In this document: positions 19,337 through 29,223 of the stretch, in pieces | Layout: each line of letters begins with the position of its first letter | Position numbering within the stretch: the first letter of the stretch is position 1 | DNA from: Marinobacterium sp. xm-d-530 | GTDB taxonomy: Bacteria; Pseudomonadota; Gammaproteobacteria; Pseudomonadales; Balneatricaceae | Direction of reading: 5' to 3' | Length of the DNA: 64,000 bases | Assembly (NCBI RefSeq): GCF_013283365.1 | Contig: NZ_WBYM01000004.1 | Coordinates: 1-64,000, forward strand | Notes under the pieces: model-generated | The model's input: the letters and a program-made list of their open reading frames with translations, nothing else | Databases searched by the model: none | Told to the model about the DNA's origin: nothing | Translations under genes and position numbers: made by a program

Positions 19337-20679
19337 TATTGATCCAGCTCGGAGCTAACTAACTCACCGATCAACGAGTTCGGAAGCGCTTCAGCAATGC
19401 GGACATCGGCGAAGTGACCAATCAGGTCTGGATTATCGCAACGGAAGTTCACAACACGATTGTTCTCCGTGCGACCCGATAGTTGGCCAGGGTCTTTACG
19501 CGAGTAACCGTTGACCAGAATGCGTTGAGTGGTTCCGACCATGCGGCGGCTGATCTGCAAAGCGTTCTGAGTGATACGGCTTTGCAAAATGTGTAGGCGT
19601 TGTTTCTTCGTCTCTTCCGATACGTCGTCAGGCAGGTCTGCCGCAGGGGTGCCTGGGCGACGGCTGTAGATGAAGCTGAACGACGTATCAAAACCTATAT
19701 CCTCGATTAGCTTCATGGTCGCCTCAAAGTCGGCATCCGTTTCACCTGGGAAGCCGATGATAAAGTCCGACGAGAAGCTGATATCTGGACGCTTCGCCTT
19801 GATTCGACGTAATTTCGACTTGTACTCAATCGCCGTGTGGCCGCGCTTCATCGCCATCAGTATGCGGTCAGAGCCACTCTGAACCGGTAGGTGAAGATGA
19901 CTCACCAATTCCGGCACTTCGTCATAAACCTCGATCAGGCTGTCGGTAAACTCTACAGGGTGTGAAGTAGTGAAACGAATACGATCGATACCCTCAATCG
20001 CGGCAATGGTGCGAATCAGCTCAGCCAGATCAGCCGTATCACCGTCATGAGTCGCACCGAGGTAAGCGTTGACGTTTTGGCCCAGTAGATTGACTTCACG
20101 CACGCCCTGTTCAGCCAGCTCAACACACTCGGCTATCACATCATCCAGCGGGCGGCTGACCTCTTCGCCACGGGTGTAGGGCACGACACAGAAAGTACAG
20201 TACTTACTACAACCTTCCATGACTGAAACAAATGCCTCTGCCCCCTCAACTTTAGGAGCGGGGAGGTGGTCGAACTTTTCGATCTCTGGGAAGCTGACAT
20301 CAACGATACCGACCTTGCCCCCCTTGGTATCTTCAATCATCTCGGGAAGACGGTGTAGGGTCTGTGGGCCAAAAATCATATCGACGAACGGCGCGCGATC
20401 ACGAATCGCTTCGCCCTCTTGGCTTGCAACACAGCCGCCTACCCCGATCATTAATCCGGGTTTTTGCTCTTTCAAAAGACGCCAACGGCCTAACTGGTGG
20501 AACACCTTCTCTTGCGCCTTTTCACGAATTGAACAGGTGTTTAGAAGCAGGACGTCAGCCTCTTCTGGATTATCGGTTAGCTCCAGCTTGTGGCTATCGC
20601 CCAGAAGGTCAGCCATTCGTGCGGAGTCGTACTCATTCATCTGACATCCGTGTGTCTTGATAAAGAGCTTTTTAGTCAT
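19336..20679 (-). CDS. miaB: tRNA-2-methylthio-N6-dimethylallyladenosine synthase
   Basis: A 447-residue radical-SAM methylthiotransferase that adds the methylthio group to i6A37 of tRNA. The auxiliary cluster is bound by Cys12, Cys49 and Cys83, and the SAM cluster by Cys157, Cys161 and Cys164 (CSKYCTFC). A C-terminal TRAM domain covers about residues 375-440. It is the first gene of the miaB-ybeZ-ybeY-corC-lnt operon, with its promoter somewhere in the 155-bp gap to the divergent DUF1820 gene. Confidence 0.97.
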   Translation of the reverse strand: MTKKLFIKTHGCQMNEYDSARMADLLGDSHKLELTDNPEEADVLLLNTCSIREKAQEKVFHQLGRWRLLKEQKPGLMIGVGGCVASQEGEAIRDRAPFVDMIFGPQTLHRLPEMIEDTKGGKVGIVDVSFPEIEKFDHLPAPKVEGAEAFVSVMEGCSKYCTFCVVPYTRGEEVSRPLDDVIAECVELAEQGVREVNLLGQNVNAYLGATHDGDTADLAELIRTIAAIEGIDRIRFTTSHPVEFTDSLIEVYDEVPELVSHLHLPVQSGSDRILMAMKRGHTAIEYKSKLRRIKAKRPDISFSSDFIIGFPGETDADFEATMKLIEDIGFDTSFSFIYSRRPGTPAADLPDDVSEETKKQRLHILQSRITQNALQISRRMVGTTQRILVNGYSRKDPGQLSGRTENNRVVNFRCDNPDLIGHFADVRIAEALPNSLIGELVSSELDQ

Positions 20680-20834
20680 GTTTCACCTGTCGTTACGTTG
20701 AATCTATGCCCCATCATTTGGGGCGATGAAGTATACCTCAGCGCACTCTTTGGCGCTAACGAACTTGCAATTGTTTAGAGCGCCCCCACTAACCTGATTA
20801 GGCAACTCAAGTTTAGATTGATTGGAGATTCTCA

Positions 20835-21155
20835 ATGGCCGATGCCAAACGCCTCTATCGCGTCACTTACATCAACAAAGATAAAGTCTACGAGCTTTAC
20901 GTTGAACAGGTTTACAGTGCTGATATGTGGGGGTTTGTTGCGCTAGAGGGTTTCGTGTTTGGTAGTCACACTGAGATGCTGATTGATCCTGCCGAAGATC
21001 GTCTACAGCAGGAGTTCGCAGGTGTAAAACGCTCTTTCGTTCCGATGCAGGCCATTATTCAGATTGATGAGGTTGAGAAGCGAGGAAAAGCTCGTATTAC
21101 GGATGCCGAGGGCACCGTCACCGCTTTTCCAGTCATGCCCTCACGGAGTAAATAA
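20835..21155 (+). CDS. DUF1820 family protein
   Basis: A 106-residue cytoplasmic protein with no signal or membrane segment. It matches my memory of the DUF1820 family: LYRVTYINKDKVYELY at the start, GFVALEGFVFG in the middle, and a conserved VPMQAIIQIDEVEKRG. The family is widespread in Pseudomonas and marine gammaproteobacteria and has no assigned function. TTGGAG (20820-20825) precedes the ATG at nine bases. It stands alone between two genes of opposite direction. Confidence 0.82.
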   Translation: MADAKRLYRVTYINKDKVYELYVEQVYSADMWGFVALEGFVFGSHTEMLIDPAEDRLQQEFAGVKRSFVPMQAIIQIDEVEKRGKARITDAEGTVTAFPVMPSRSK

Positions 21156-21172
21156 CCTCGCGAAACTGATAA

Positions 21173-21715
21173 TCAGTTACTTGCCAGCGACCCTTGGTCG
21201 TGCTGACAGATGGCAGGCTGCAAGGTGGGTAGTTGGAGCTCTATCTGATCCGTAGAGTAGTCCTCTACGCTTGAGTCTGAAAAGATCAGTTCGGCACTTT
21301 CAATTCTAAAACAGCTAACCGAGCTGTCAGCCCACACCTTATCCCACTGTTGATCGCCGGTTCTATGCTCGGGCGACAAAGGCCCTGCAATTCTCAAGTA
21401 GGCATGATCATCGCCGCTCTTCATCGCAGGAATAACCTTACCCTCTGCGTCGAAAGCGATCGTCTTAAACATCACGTAGTCTAGGTCGCGATCCGTCTGA
21501 TTGCTAAAGTCGATGACTGCAGCAACATTTTTTTGGGTGATGACTTCCGTCTGAAGTTGGTGAATAACCAGGGTTTTTTGTGGTGGAGCGGGTGTGATGG
21601 GCGGTTGAGTTGTCAGCTTAGCTGTTGTGTCTGGCAAGCTGATACAGCCTGACAATACCAGTGCTGGCAGGGACAGTTTTAAAGCGTTTTGCATTGTTAT
21701 TCTTTTTGCAATCAC
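21173..21715 (-). CDS. Putative lipoprotein of unknown function
   Basis: A 180-residue protein with a basic start, a hydrophobic stretch and the lipobox LSGC (Cys24), so it should be anchored in a membrane by lipid. The mature part begins with a Thr/Pro-rich linker and continues as a beta-rich domain with DFSNQTDRDLDYVMFKTIAFDAEG, a pattern seen in domains that describe unsatisfied or modified DNA- or cell-envelope-associated lipoproteins such as YcfL. That resemblance is loose and no family is assigned. The start could also be Met8 (21694). It lies just downstream of epmB, 19 bases away, and may be co-transcribed with it. Confidence 0.65.
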   Translation of the reverse strand: MIAKRITMQNALKLSLPALVLSGCISLPDTTAKLTTQPPITPAPPQKTLVIHQLQTEVITQKNVAAVIDFSNQTDRDLDYVMFKTIAFDAEGKVIPAMKSGDDHAYLRIAGPLSPEHRTGDQQWDKVWADSSVSCFRIESAELIFSDSSVEDYSTDQIELQLPTLQPAICQHDQGSLASN

Positions 21716-21734
21716 GTTGTTTTCTCCAAAAACC

Positions 21735-22742
21735 TTAACTGGATATTAACAAGGTTTTTGATGTTTTGCCTGAAATTTCTTTCGCGAGTCTAGGAACAAG
21801 ATACCCTGGTAGCTCTCTCTGCATTTGCGTAAAGATCTCTTTACCCCGTTCAATCGGGATATCAAAGTGACTGGCCCCTGCGACAGGATCAAAAAGAAAG
21901 AGGTAGTAGGGGAGGATGCCTGCGCTAAACAGAGCACGTGAGAGTCTGACCTGCTCATCAGCGCTGTCATTAACCCCTTTTAACAACACCGCTTGATTGA
22001 GAATGGTTGCACCACTCTGTTTTAGCTTGGTGACGGCGTTGTTCAGACTCTGATCAATTTCATTGGCGTGGTTGATGTGAAGGACCACGACACAATCGAA
22101 CCTTGATTTATGCAAGGTGTCATTGAGTTGATCAGTTACTCTGGATGGAATCACTACGGGTAGGCGAGTGTGGACTCTGAGTCGTTCGAGATGAGGTATG
22201 GCTTCAAGATCCGCTACCATCTTTGAAAAACGGTGATCAGAGGTGACCAGCGGATCACCGCCTGAGAAGATCACCTCTCTTAACTCTGTATGCTCTTTTA
22301 GATAGGCGAGAGCCCTTTGCCAATGCTCCCCACTAAGCTGGTTATCAGAGTAAGGGAAGTGTCTGCGAAAACAGTAACGACAGTTAATGGCGCAAGCTCC
22401 GCTTAAGATCAACAGTGCTCGATCTTTATATTTGTGCACAACGCCTGGAGTCGGGCGTGCATCACTCTCGTTTAACGGATCTTCTGTGAAACCTGGAGTT
22501 TGAATGAACTCGTCTCTGATCGGAAGGACCTGTTTTAGCAAAGGATCGTCTGGATTGCCTAGCTCCATGCGGCTTAGGAACTCAAGAGGGACTCGCAATG
22601 GGAAGAGCTGGCTAGCCGCTTGAGCCTGTTCGAGTAGCTCGTTGGGTAGGGACAGTCTCTCCAGTAAGGCTTTAGGATCGGTGATGGCACTTTTCAGTGA
22701 GTCTTGCCAAGAGTTTGGCGTAATGTCCAACAGCTGCATCAT
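21735..22742 (-). CDS. epmB: EF-P beta-lysylation enzyme EpmB (lysine 2,3-aminomutase-like)
   Basis: A radical-SAM enzyme that converts alpha-lysine to beta-lysine for attachment to EF-P. The cluster motif is CAINCRYCFRRHFPY, with GGDPL nearby; the shape is that of short, KAM-like EpmB proteins. The start at 22742 (MMQLLDITPNSWQ) gives 335 residues and fits the family. The frame stays open to 22829, but the extra N-terminal residues would overlap efp and look unrelated. It diverges from efp, its substrate gene, with 103 bp between the starts. Confidence 0.94.
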   Translation of the reverse strand: MMQLLDITPNSWQDSLKSAITDPKALLERLSLPNELLEQAQAASQLFPLRVPLEFLSRMELGNPDDPLLKQVLPIRDEFIQTPGFTEDPLNESDARPTPGVVHKYKDRALLILSGACAINCRYCFRRHFPYSDNQLSGEHWQRALAYLKEHTELREVIFSGGDPLVTSDHRFSKMVADLEAIPHLERLRVHTRLPVVIPSRVTDQLNDTLHKSRFDCVVVLHINHANEIDQSLNNAVTKLKQSGATILNQAVLLKGVNDSADEQVRLSRALFSAGILPYYLFLFDPVAGASHFDIPIERGKEIFTQMQRELPGYLVPRLAKEISGKTSKTLLISS

Positions 22743-22845
22743 TGAAGTGACCAAAATTTCCAAGAATGTAAACGATCTGTTGGAGCCGATTCTCCTTTGA
22801 AGTAGAATGCTCGTCAAACATTCAATCAATGATTTGGAAAAAGAG

Positions 22846-23409
22846 ATGGGAAACGTTTCAAGTGGTCAGTTTAAGACTGGCATGAAAGTGATGATCGACG
22901 GCGATCCATGTAACATGGTTGAAGTTGAATTTGTTAAACCGGGAAAAGGTCAGGCGTTCACTCGAGTTCGTCTTCGTAACCTTATGACGGGTCGTATTTG
23001 GGAGCGTACTTTCAAATCGAACGAATCAGCTGAAACAGCCGATGTGATGGATCGTGACATGGAGTACCTCTACAGTGATGGTGAGATGTGGCACTTCATG
23101 GAGCCAAGCACATTTGAACAGTACGCTGCGGATGAGAAAGCCGTTGCCGACTGTTCGCAGTGGTTGAAAGAGGGTGACAAAGTGATGATCACTCTATTTA
23201 ACGACAACCCTATTGCTGTGACACCTCCTAACTTTGTTGAGCTTGAAGTGACTGAAACTGATCCAGGCCTTAAAGGCGATACGGCTCAGGGCGGTTCTAA
23301 GCCTGCGACTCTCAGCACGGGTGCAGTGGTTCGTGTGCCACTATTTATCAACCAGGGTGAAGTTCTTAAGATCGACACTCGTACCGGTGAATACGTAAGC
23401 CGTGCCTAA
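22846..23409 (+). CDS. efp: Elongation factor P
   Basis: A 187-residue factor that rescues ribosomes stalled on polyproline. Counting from the ATG at 22846, the modified residue is Lys34 in VKPGKGQAF, exactly the E. coli numbering. The three-domain layout ends in [27 protein letters not shown] precedes the start; a longer frame from 22807 would shift the lysine to 47 and is rejected. epmB lies upstream in divergence and epmA follows, so substrate and both lysylation enzymes are clustered. EpmC is not in the window. Confidence 0.97.
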   Translation: MGNVSSGQFKTGMKVMIDGDPCNMVEVEFVKPGKGQAFTRVRLRNLMTGRIWERTFKSNESAETADVMDRDMEYLYSDGEMWHFMEPSTFEQYAADEKAVADCSQWLKEGDKVMITLFNDNPIAVTPPNFVELEVTETDPGLKGDTAQGGSKPATLSTGAVVRVPLFINQGEVLKIDTRTGEYVSRA

Positions 23410-23426
23410 CACGGGTTCGTAATAGA

Positions 23427-23452
23427 AACGGCAGCTTCGGCTGCCGTTTTTG
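23427..23452 (+). terminator. efp terminator or attenuator
   Basis: AACGGCAGC (23427-23435) pairs with GCTGCCGTT (23440-23448) over a TTCG tetraloop and runs into T. It lies 17 bases past efp and 20 bases before epmA, so it would reduce epmA expression relative to efp. Confidence 0.88.
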
Positions 23453-23472
23453 GTTCTAATTTTGGAGTCTGT

Positions 23473-24441
23473 ATGAATCGAAATCACTGGCAACCTACAG
23501 CAGAGATCTTAACACTTCGTGAGCGAGCAAAGATGCTGGCTGATGTGCGCGCTTTTTTTGCTGAACGCGGTGTCATGGAGGTGGATACTCAATGTCTGTC
23601 ACAAGCGGCAGTCAGTGATCCTTTTATCGATTCACTTGAAGTCTCCTACTCAAGTTACCCCGGGGCTGAAGAGCAGCGTTACTACCTGCAGAGTTCGCCA
23701 GAGTACGCCATGAAGCGCCTATTGGCAGCTGACTCAGGCCCCATCTATCAGTTGGCTAAAGCATTTAGGAATGGCGAGGTAGGGCGGCTTCACAATCCTG
23801 AATTCACCATGCTTGAGTGGTATCGCCCTCGTTTCAGTGCGCAGCAGCTGATGGATGAAGTTCAGGCTCTGGTTACTGCGGTGCTGGGGCCGCAGCATTG
23901 GGAGCGTCTCAGTTATCGTGAACTGTTTAAACGCTTTGTGGGCGTGGATCCTCATCAAGCGACCATTGACCAGTTAAAAGCTCTGCTTGAGCCCCATTTT
24001 GAGTGCCCTTTTACGGATGATCGCAAAGATACTTGGCTCGAGCTGGTCATGTCGCATCTGATTGAGCCGAAACTCATTGAACCGGTGCTAGTATTTGATT
24101 TTCCCGCCTCTCAAGCTGCGTTGGCTGAGGTTGTTGAGGATGATCAGGGTGTCAAAGTGGCTGCCCGCTTCGAGCTGTATGCGGGCGGTATGGAGTTGGC
24201 GAATGGTTATCAGGAGCTGCGAGATCCCGCTGAGCAGGCTGAACGGCTGGAAGCTGACGATCAGCAGCGTGAATCCTCAGGGCTTCCACGACGACCGCTG
24301 GAGACTCGTTTAGTCTCGGCCCTAGAATCCGGCATTCCAGCTTGTGCCGGCGTGGCACTTGGTTTTGATCGGTTGCTGATGATCAAAGTTGGCGCGAGCA
24401 GTATCAAAGAGGTTGTCCCTTTCGGGTTTGAGCGCTGTTAG
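23473..24441 (+). CDS. epmA: EF-P--(R)-beta-lysine ligase
   Basis: A 322-residue class II lysyl-tRNA-synthetase-like protein without the anticodon-binding domain. It activates beta-lysine and transfers it to Lys34 of EF-P. The class II motifs are visible as FRNGEVGRLHNPEFTMLEWYR (motif 2 region) and GVALGFDRLLMI (motif 3). Length and layout match E. coli EpmA/GenX (325). It overlaps the 3' end of the lyase gene at 24438 by four bases in tail-to-tail orientation. Confidence 0.96.
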   Translation: MNRNHWQPTAEILTLRERAKMLADVRAFFAERGVMEVDTQCLSQAAVSDPFIDSLEVSYSSYPGAEEQRYYLQSSPEYAMKRLLAADSGPIYQLAKAFRNGEVGRLHNPEFTMLEWYRPRFSAQQLMDEVQALVTAVLGPQHWERLSYRELFKRFVGVDPHQATIDQLKALLEPHFECPFTDDRKDTWLELVMSHLIEPKLIEPVLVFDFPASQAALAEVVEDDQGVKVAARFELYAGGMELANGYQELRDPAEQAERLEADDQQRESSGLPRRPLETRLVSALESGIPACAGVALGFDRLLMIKVGASSIKEVVPFGFERC

Positions 24442-25583
24442 AGCGAATCGACGGCCAGCTTCATCCTACGAACCGCTTCCTCAATACGCGATCTTGGACA
24501 CCCGAAGTTAAGTCTAACAAATCCAGGTGCACCAAAATCCTCCCCATCAGATAGTCCCACACCCTGAGATTCAAACAGTTGTTGTGGGCTGTCGACGCCA
24601 AGCTGATTGGCATCGATCCAGGCAAGGTAGGTGGCCTCGTTAGGTAGCATGCTTAAGCCGGGAATCTTGCCTATTTCAGAGATCAGGTAGTCTCTATTTC
24701 CCTTAAGATATTCGCACTGCTTGCGATTCCATTCGTCTCCCTGTGAGTAGGCGGCTTCTGCCGCGGTGTAGCCCAGTAGATTGACGTCGGGCACTATGCC
24801 CTTGCGTACCTTTTTAAATCGCGCTCTTAATTCGGGGTTTTGAATGATCGCAACAGAGCAGGCCAGCCCTGCAATGTTCCAGGTTTTACTGGGCGCCATC
24901 AGCGTCACAGTGCGTGAGGCGATCTCTTCACTCAAACTCGCGATCGGTGTGTGCTGTAGTTCAGGTTGTAAAATGAGATCGCAATGAATCTCATCGCTGC
25001 AGATCAATAGATCCTGATCGATAATGATCTGTGCGAGCCTCTCGAGCTCTTCATGGCGGTAGACGCCACCCCCAGGATTGTGTGGGTTGCAGAAAAGTAG
25101 CAGTCTGGTTTCTGCTGTAATGGCCTCTTCTAGTGCATCAAAATCAATGACACGACCCTTCATGGGAATGGTGATCAACGCCCTCGAAGAGAGAGCGGGA
25201 GAGGACATAAAGGGTGGGTAGATAGGTTGGGCGGTGATGACGGATTGCTCAGCCGTGCTTAAAGCGCGGGTCGCTAAATTTAGCCCGCAGACGAGACCGG
25301 GTAACCAGACTAGATCTTCATCAGAGACCGTCCAGTTGTATAGGCGCTGCATGCGTTCAGAAAACAGCTGATTGAGTGTTTCTGGTGTGCGGGTGTAGCC
25401 AAAAACGCCATGATCGACACGCGTTTTTAAAGCATCAATCACAGCTTGTGGAGAGCGAAAATCGGTATCAGCAACCCACATTGGAAGTATGTCTGTACCG
25501 GCGTATTTAGACCACTTGTCACTCCAGGTCCCTTGGCGATCAATTAAGTGATCAAAATCGAAATCATTCATTGGTTCACTCAC
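24438..25583 (-). CDS. MalY/PatB family PLP-dependent C-S lyase
   Basis: A 381-residue fold-type I PLP enzyme of the MalY/PatB group, which cleaves cystathionine or cysteine conjugates. The PLP site is SKTWNIAGL with the Schiff-base Lys; [17 protein letters not shown] and the C-terminal RLNFGCPRS binding the carboxylate are all intact. [10 protein letters not shown]-like [14 protein letters not shown] near the start is a group hallmark. Physiological substrate is not evident. It stands alone, facing leuA in divergent orientation. Confidence 0.9.
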   Translation of the reverse strand: MSEPMNDFDFDHLIDRQGTWSDKWSKYAGTDILPMWVADTDFRSPQAVIDALKTRVDHGVFGYTRTPETLNQLFSERMQRLYNWTVSDEDLVWLPGLVCGLNLATRALSTAEQSVITAQPIYPPFMSSPALSSRALITIPMKGRVIDFDALEEAITAETRLLLFCNPHNPGGGVYRHEELERLAQIIIDQDLLICSDEIHCDLILQPELQHTPIASLSEEIASRTVTLMAPSKTWNIAGLACSVAIIQNPELRARFKKVRKGIVPDVNLLGYTAAEAAYSQGDEWNRKQCEYLKGNRDYLISEIGKIPGLSMLPNEATYLAWIDANQLGVDSPQQLFESQGVGLSDGEDFGAPGFVRLNFGCPRSRIEEAVRRMKLAVDSL

Positions 25584-25691
25584 TACTCTTCCCTTTCTAC
25601 TGGTCGATCATCAAGCTATCATAGGCCAATTACTCTTTATAGCGAGCCGTTAGAGAAATTATTTCTACGGCCTAAATTCGTGGAGACCCTT

Positions 25692-27230
25692 ATGAGCAAC
25701 GATCGCGTTATTATTTTTGATACCACGCTGCGCGATGGTGAACAGAGTCCCGGTGCGTCTATGACCGGTGAAGAGAAACTGCGAATCGCTCGTCAGCTTG
25801 AACGTATGAAAGTTGATGTGATTGAAGCGGGTTTCGCCATTGCGAGTCCTGGTGATTTCGAGGCGGTGAAAAATATTGCCGACAACATCAAAGATAGCCG
25901 AGTCTGTTCACTCTCTCGTGCTTTGGATGCGGATATTGATCGTGCGGGTGAAGCGCTGAAGAATGCTGCGCAAGGTCGTATTCATACCTTTATCGCGACT
26001 TCGCCGATTCATATGAAGTACAAGCTTCAGATGGAGCCTGATCGTGTTGTCGAGCAGGCTGTGCATGCCGTTAAGCGAGCGCGTAATCTGATCGATGATG
26101 TCGAGTTCTCGTTAGAAGATGCTAGCCGCTCTGAGTTGGATTTTATGTGCCGTATTATCGAAAAAGTGATCGATGCTGGCGCTCGTACTATCAATATCCC
26201 TGATACGGTCGGTTACGCCGTGCCTCATCAGTTTGCTGAGGTGATCGGGGAGCTCATTCAGCGTATTCCAAACTCGGATAAAGCGATCTTCTCTGTCCAC
26301 TGTCATAACGATCTAGGCCTAGCGGTCGCCAACTCACTGGCAGCCGTGGGAGCGGGTGCACGTCAGGTGGAGTGTACGATCAACGGTTTGGGTGAGCGTG
26401 CTGGTAACGCAGCCCTAGAAGAGATCGTTATGGCACTGAAAACTCGCCAAGACGTTATGGGTCTTGAGACCAATATTGATACTCAGCACATTGTCGGTGC
26501 CTCTAAACTGGTGTCTAGCGTGACAGGTTTCCCTGTTCAGCCTAACAAGGCGATTGTCGGCGCTAACGCCTTTGCTCATGAATCGGGCATTCACCAAGAT
26601 GGTGTACTGAAGCACCGTGAAACCTATGAGATCATGACCGCAGAGAGTGTCGGTTGGACGACCAATAAAATGGTATTGGGTAAGCATTCAGGCCGTGCTG
26701 CATTTAAATCACGTCTTGAGGAGCTGGGTACTACGTTCAAGAGTGATGCTGATCTAAACAGCGCTTTCCAAGCCTTCAAAGTGTTAGCCGATAAGAAACA
26801 TGAGATCTTTGATGAGGATCTTATGGCGCTGGTCAGCAATAGCCGTGCCGAAGCGTCAAGCGAACGTTTTCAGTTGGTCAACCTATCTGTGACATCGCAA
26901 ACGGGTGAGACACCTCAAGCCGATCTAGTTGTGAGTATTGATGGGCAAGAGCACTCGTGCTGTGCTGAGGGTAGTGGTCCAGTCGATGCTATCTTTAAAG
27001 CGATTGAGTCACAGGTGAACTCTGGCTCTACACTGTTGATCTATTTGGTGAATGCCGTGACTGAAGGAACCGATTCGCAAGGTGAAGTCACCGTGCGTCT
27101 TGAGAAGGGTGGTCGCATCGTAAATGGTTTAGGTGCCGATACCGATGTCATCATTGCATCGGCTAAGGCCTATATCCATGCGCTCAATCTTCTGGATACT
27201 AACGCGGAAAAAGCGCACCCACAGGTTTAA
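25692..27230 (+). CDS. leuA: 2-isopropylmalate synthase
   Basis: A 512-residue enzyme that condenses acetyl-CoA with 2-oxoisovalerate, the first step of leucine synthesis. The catalytic HMG-CoA-lyase-like domain starts [13 protein letters not shown] and carries [15 protein letters not shown] with the metal histidines. The C-terminal regulatory domain for leucine feedback covers about residues 380-505. The ATG at 25692 has GGAGACC upstream and gives the family-typical N-terminus; the frame is open further upstream into the divergent lyase gene but those residues are not LeuA-like. It is followed after two bases by the psi-like gene. Confidence 0.96.
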   Translation: MSNDRVIIFDTTLRDGEQSPGASMTGEEKLRIARQLERMKVDVIEAGFAIASPGDFEAVKNIADNIKDSRVCSLSRALDADIDRAGEALKNAAQGRIHTFIATSPIHMKYKLQMEPDRVVEQAVHAVKRARNLIDDVEFSLEDASRSELDFMCRIIEKVIDAGARTINIPDTVGYAVPHQFAEVIGELIQRIPNSDKAIFSVHCHNDLGLAVANSLAAVGAGARQVECTINGLGERAGNAALEEIVMALKTRQDVMGLETNIDTQHIVGASKLVSSVTGFPVQPNKAIVGANAFAHESGIHQDGVLKHRETYEIMTAESVGWTTNKMVLGKHSGRAAFKSRLEELGTTFKSDADLNSAFQAFKVLADKKHEIFDEDLMALVSNSRAEASSERFQLVNLSVTSQTGETPQADLVVSIDGQEHSCCAEGSGPVDAIFKAIESQVNSGSTLLIYLVNAVTEGTDSQGEVTVRLEKGGRIVNGLGADTDVIIASAKAYIHALNLLDTNAEKAHPQV

Positions 27231-27232
27231 TC

Positions 27233-28075
27233 ATGTCAGTTCAGCAGGCTCGAATCCAAGCCGCCTATTTAGATCAGCTTGGTATCCAGCAGTGGATGCC
27301 TCGTCAAATCTTGCCAGCAGCAAAGCCTTCGCCTGATTGGGTCTATCGCTTTGCTCATCCTGCGGATCTCCTTGGTGACGATGAAGAGGTGATGCAGGCG
27401 TTGGCTCCACAAGCACACAAGCCTGTCGAGCCTCATGCTGAGCGTCGTGCGATTACTCAGATTGGTGAAGCCTTAGAGGTCTCCGCTCCCGATGAGGCAG
27501 AGGTAGGTTCTTCTAACATCAGACGTGCTGCCGTTGCTGAGTTGACGGCTGATGAGAGTTCTAAAGAGCCTCAAACATCGCCCACTACTTCGGTCAAACG
27601 AAGCTTTGAACCTGCGCCGCGTTATAAAATTGTTATGGCTCGAGCGGGCCGACTCCTACTAATCGATAATCTTCCCATTCGTGCTCGCGAAGGCTTCTCC
27701 AATAAGCATAAGCGTCTTTTGGCGGGCATTGTTCAAGCTCTTGGAGAGTCACCACAATCAATCACACTGCCGATTACGCTTGAGTGGCCTATGCTTGCCG
27801 GTAAAACCCTGGATCAGGGGCCGCATGAAGCTAGAAAACATGTGCAGCGACAGTTGAGCTTTATGCAGAAAGAGTCTGGTCTAGAGACCGTTATTCTGTT
27901 TGGCGAGGGGCTTGCGAATTGGGTGGTTGGTGAAGGTGTGGATGAGACTCATGGGCAACTGCTGCCACTGCAACAATCGGGACTGAACTATCTAACGACC
28001 CAATCACTCTCGCAGGCGCTCAATATGCCTGGCGCTAAACAGCAGATCTGGTCTGATCTTCAGCCACTGGTTTAG
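27233..28075 (+). CDS. Putative HolD-like (psi) subunit of DNA polymerase III, long form
   Basis: A 280-residue protein that standard annotation would likely leave hypothetical. Its N-terminus has YLDQLGIQQWMPR, which lines up with the chi-binding start of E. coli HolD (WQLQQLGITQWSLRR). The later part, from about residue 129, has RLLLIDNLPIRAR and LLAGIVQALGESPQSITLP, resembling HolD VANDLPALTD and LRALTVSPDQVLQLTP in the same order. Between them is a low-complexity linker of about 100 residues rich in Glu, Ala, Ser and Thr, absent from the 137-residue E. coli protein. rimI follows directly, as in the E. coli holD-rimI pair. Function is inferred from these patterns and the synteny. Confidence 0.72.
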   Translation: MSVQQARIQAAYLDQLGIQQWMPRQILPAAKPSPDWVYRFAHPADLLGDDEEVMQALAPQAHKPVEPHAERRAITQIGEALEVSAPDEAEVGSSNIRRAAVAELTADESSKEPQTSPTTSVKRSFEPAPRYKIVMARAGRLLLIDNLPIRAREGFSNKHKRLLAGIVQALGESPQSITLPITLEWPMLAGKTLDQGPHEARKHVQRQLSFMQKESGLETVILFGEGLANWVVGEGVDETHGQLLPLQQSGLNYLTTQSLSQALNMPGAKQQIWSDLQPLV

Positions 28076-28090
28076 TGTTTATCTTCTGAA

Positions 28091-28528
28091 ATGCCTGCTG
28101 TGATGACGATTGATCAACTGTTTGCTCTGGATCAACAGTGCTTTCCTGATTACTGGTCAAAATCTCAATGGCAGACGTATCTATCTCAAGATGATCGTTT
28201 TCCCTGCTACACACTGTTTGACGCTAACGAACCGATCGGCTTTGCGCTCTACCAAAGGTTATTTGATGAAGCGGAACTGCTCCGCATTGGCGTAGTGCCT
28301 GATCGGCGTGGAGAAGGTTGGGCGGCGAAGATGCTGACTGATCAGCTTGAACAGTTCACTGGGGATGGAATCAGCCGTGTCATGTTGGAAGTGCGTGCTT
28401 CTAATGAGGCGGCGATTCGTCTCTATCAATCGGTGGGTTTTGTCACGGACGGTCTGCGTAAACATTACTACCCGCTGATCGGTCAAGAGGGTAGGGAGGA
28501 TGCGATCCTAATGTCACGACCGGTGTAA
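28091..28528 (+). CDS. rimI: Ribosomal-protein alanine N-acetyltransferase RimI
   Basis: A 145-residue GNAT enzyme that acetylates the N-terminus of ribosomal protein S18. The acetyl-CoA loop is seen in VVPDRRGEGWAAKML, and LEVRASNEAAIRLYQSVGF is the typical RimI C-terminal half. The first glycine-rich loop position reads RRGEGWA rather than the common RGQGIG, a mild variation. It follows the psi-like gene by 15 bases. Confidence 0.93.
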   Translation: MPAVMTIDQLFALDQQCFPDYWSKSQWQTYLSQDDRFPCYTLFDANEPIGFALYQRLFDEAELLRIGVVPDRRGEGWAAKMLTDQLEQFTGDGISRVMLEVRASNEAAIRLYQSVGFVTDGLRKHYYPLIGQEGREDAILMSRPV

Positions 28529-28537
28529 ATTAAACAG

Positions 28538-29206
28538 ATGGAAAATCCTATCTTAGACATCAATCTTATTTGGCATCTGGTAGCGGCACTGTTAGCGGTT
28601 ACCTCTATCTGGAGTGCCTTTAAACGTGTGCCTTTTCAAGCGCTTTGGGCTGAGCCTCGACTTCAGCATCTGTTGTTCGGCGCTATGGTCTTGCTGATGT
28701 TGACTTGGACCTTTAGAGCGGGCCTATCGGAAGGGTTGAGTGTTCACTTTTTGGGTATGACCGCGTTGACACTGATGTTTGGCTGGGATCTTGCCATCTT
28801 GGCTGGCGCGATTGCGATGCTCGGCATCACTCTAGTTGGAGTGGAGCGCTTTGATATGCTGGCCATAAATTTAATTGCGATTGTTGTGGTGCCAGCGACA
28901 CTGACCATCACGCTTCTTAAATATATTGAGAGACGATACCCGCCTAACTTCTTTGCCTATCTCTTTTTAGCCGCCTTTATTGGTGGTGGGTTTGCAGTCG
29001 CTAGCTCGGGGTTGACCCTGTCGCTTGTGCTTGGCTTGTCAGGTATCCACAGTTGGCAAACGATTTATCACGAGTACATCTCCTTCTTGCCGTTGATTAT
29101 GTTCCCAGAGGGGCTCATTAACGGCATTCTTATGACCGCTGTCATGGTGTTTCATCCCGATTGGATTCGTACATTTGACGCGGCTAAGTACATCGACAAT
29201 CAGTAG
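28538..29206 (+). CDS. Polytopic membrane protein, CbiM-like energy-coupling factor family
   Basis: A 222-residue protein with about six hydrophobic segments, for example LVAALLAVTSIW, LLFGAMVLLMLTW and AYLFLAAFIGGGFAV. The phrase VHFLGMTALTLMFGWDLAIL and the late FPEGLINGILMT resemble the CbiM/PF01891 family of cobalt or nickel transporter S components, as far as I can judge. No ECF ATPase or partner gene is nearby and substrate is unknown. It begins nine bases after rimI without a clear ribosome site, so translational coupling is possible. Confidence 0.7.
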   Translation: MENPILDINLIWHLVAALLAVTSIWSAFKRVPFQALWAEPRLQHLLFGAMVLLMLTWTFRAGLSEGLSVHFLGMTALTLMFGWDLAILAGAIAMLGITLVGVERFDMLAINLIAIVVVPATLTITLLKYIERRYPPNFFAYLFLAAFIGGGFAVASSGLTLSLVLGLSGIHSWQTIYHEYISFLPLIMFPEGLINGILMTAVMVFHPDWIRTFDAAKYIDNQ

Positions 29207-29223
29207 TAAGCCATCGCATTGCT

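Noticed and set aside
28538-28560. Missing ribosome site as evidence that the membrane protein is a pseudogene
   Set aside because: The frame is intact over 222 residues with well-formed helices and starts nine bases after rimI, so coupled translation is enough to explain it.
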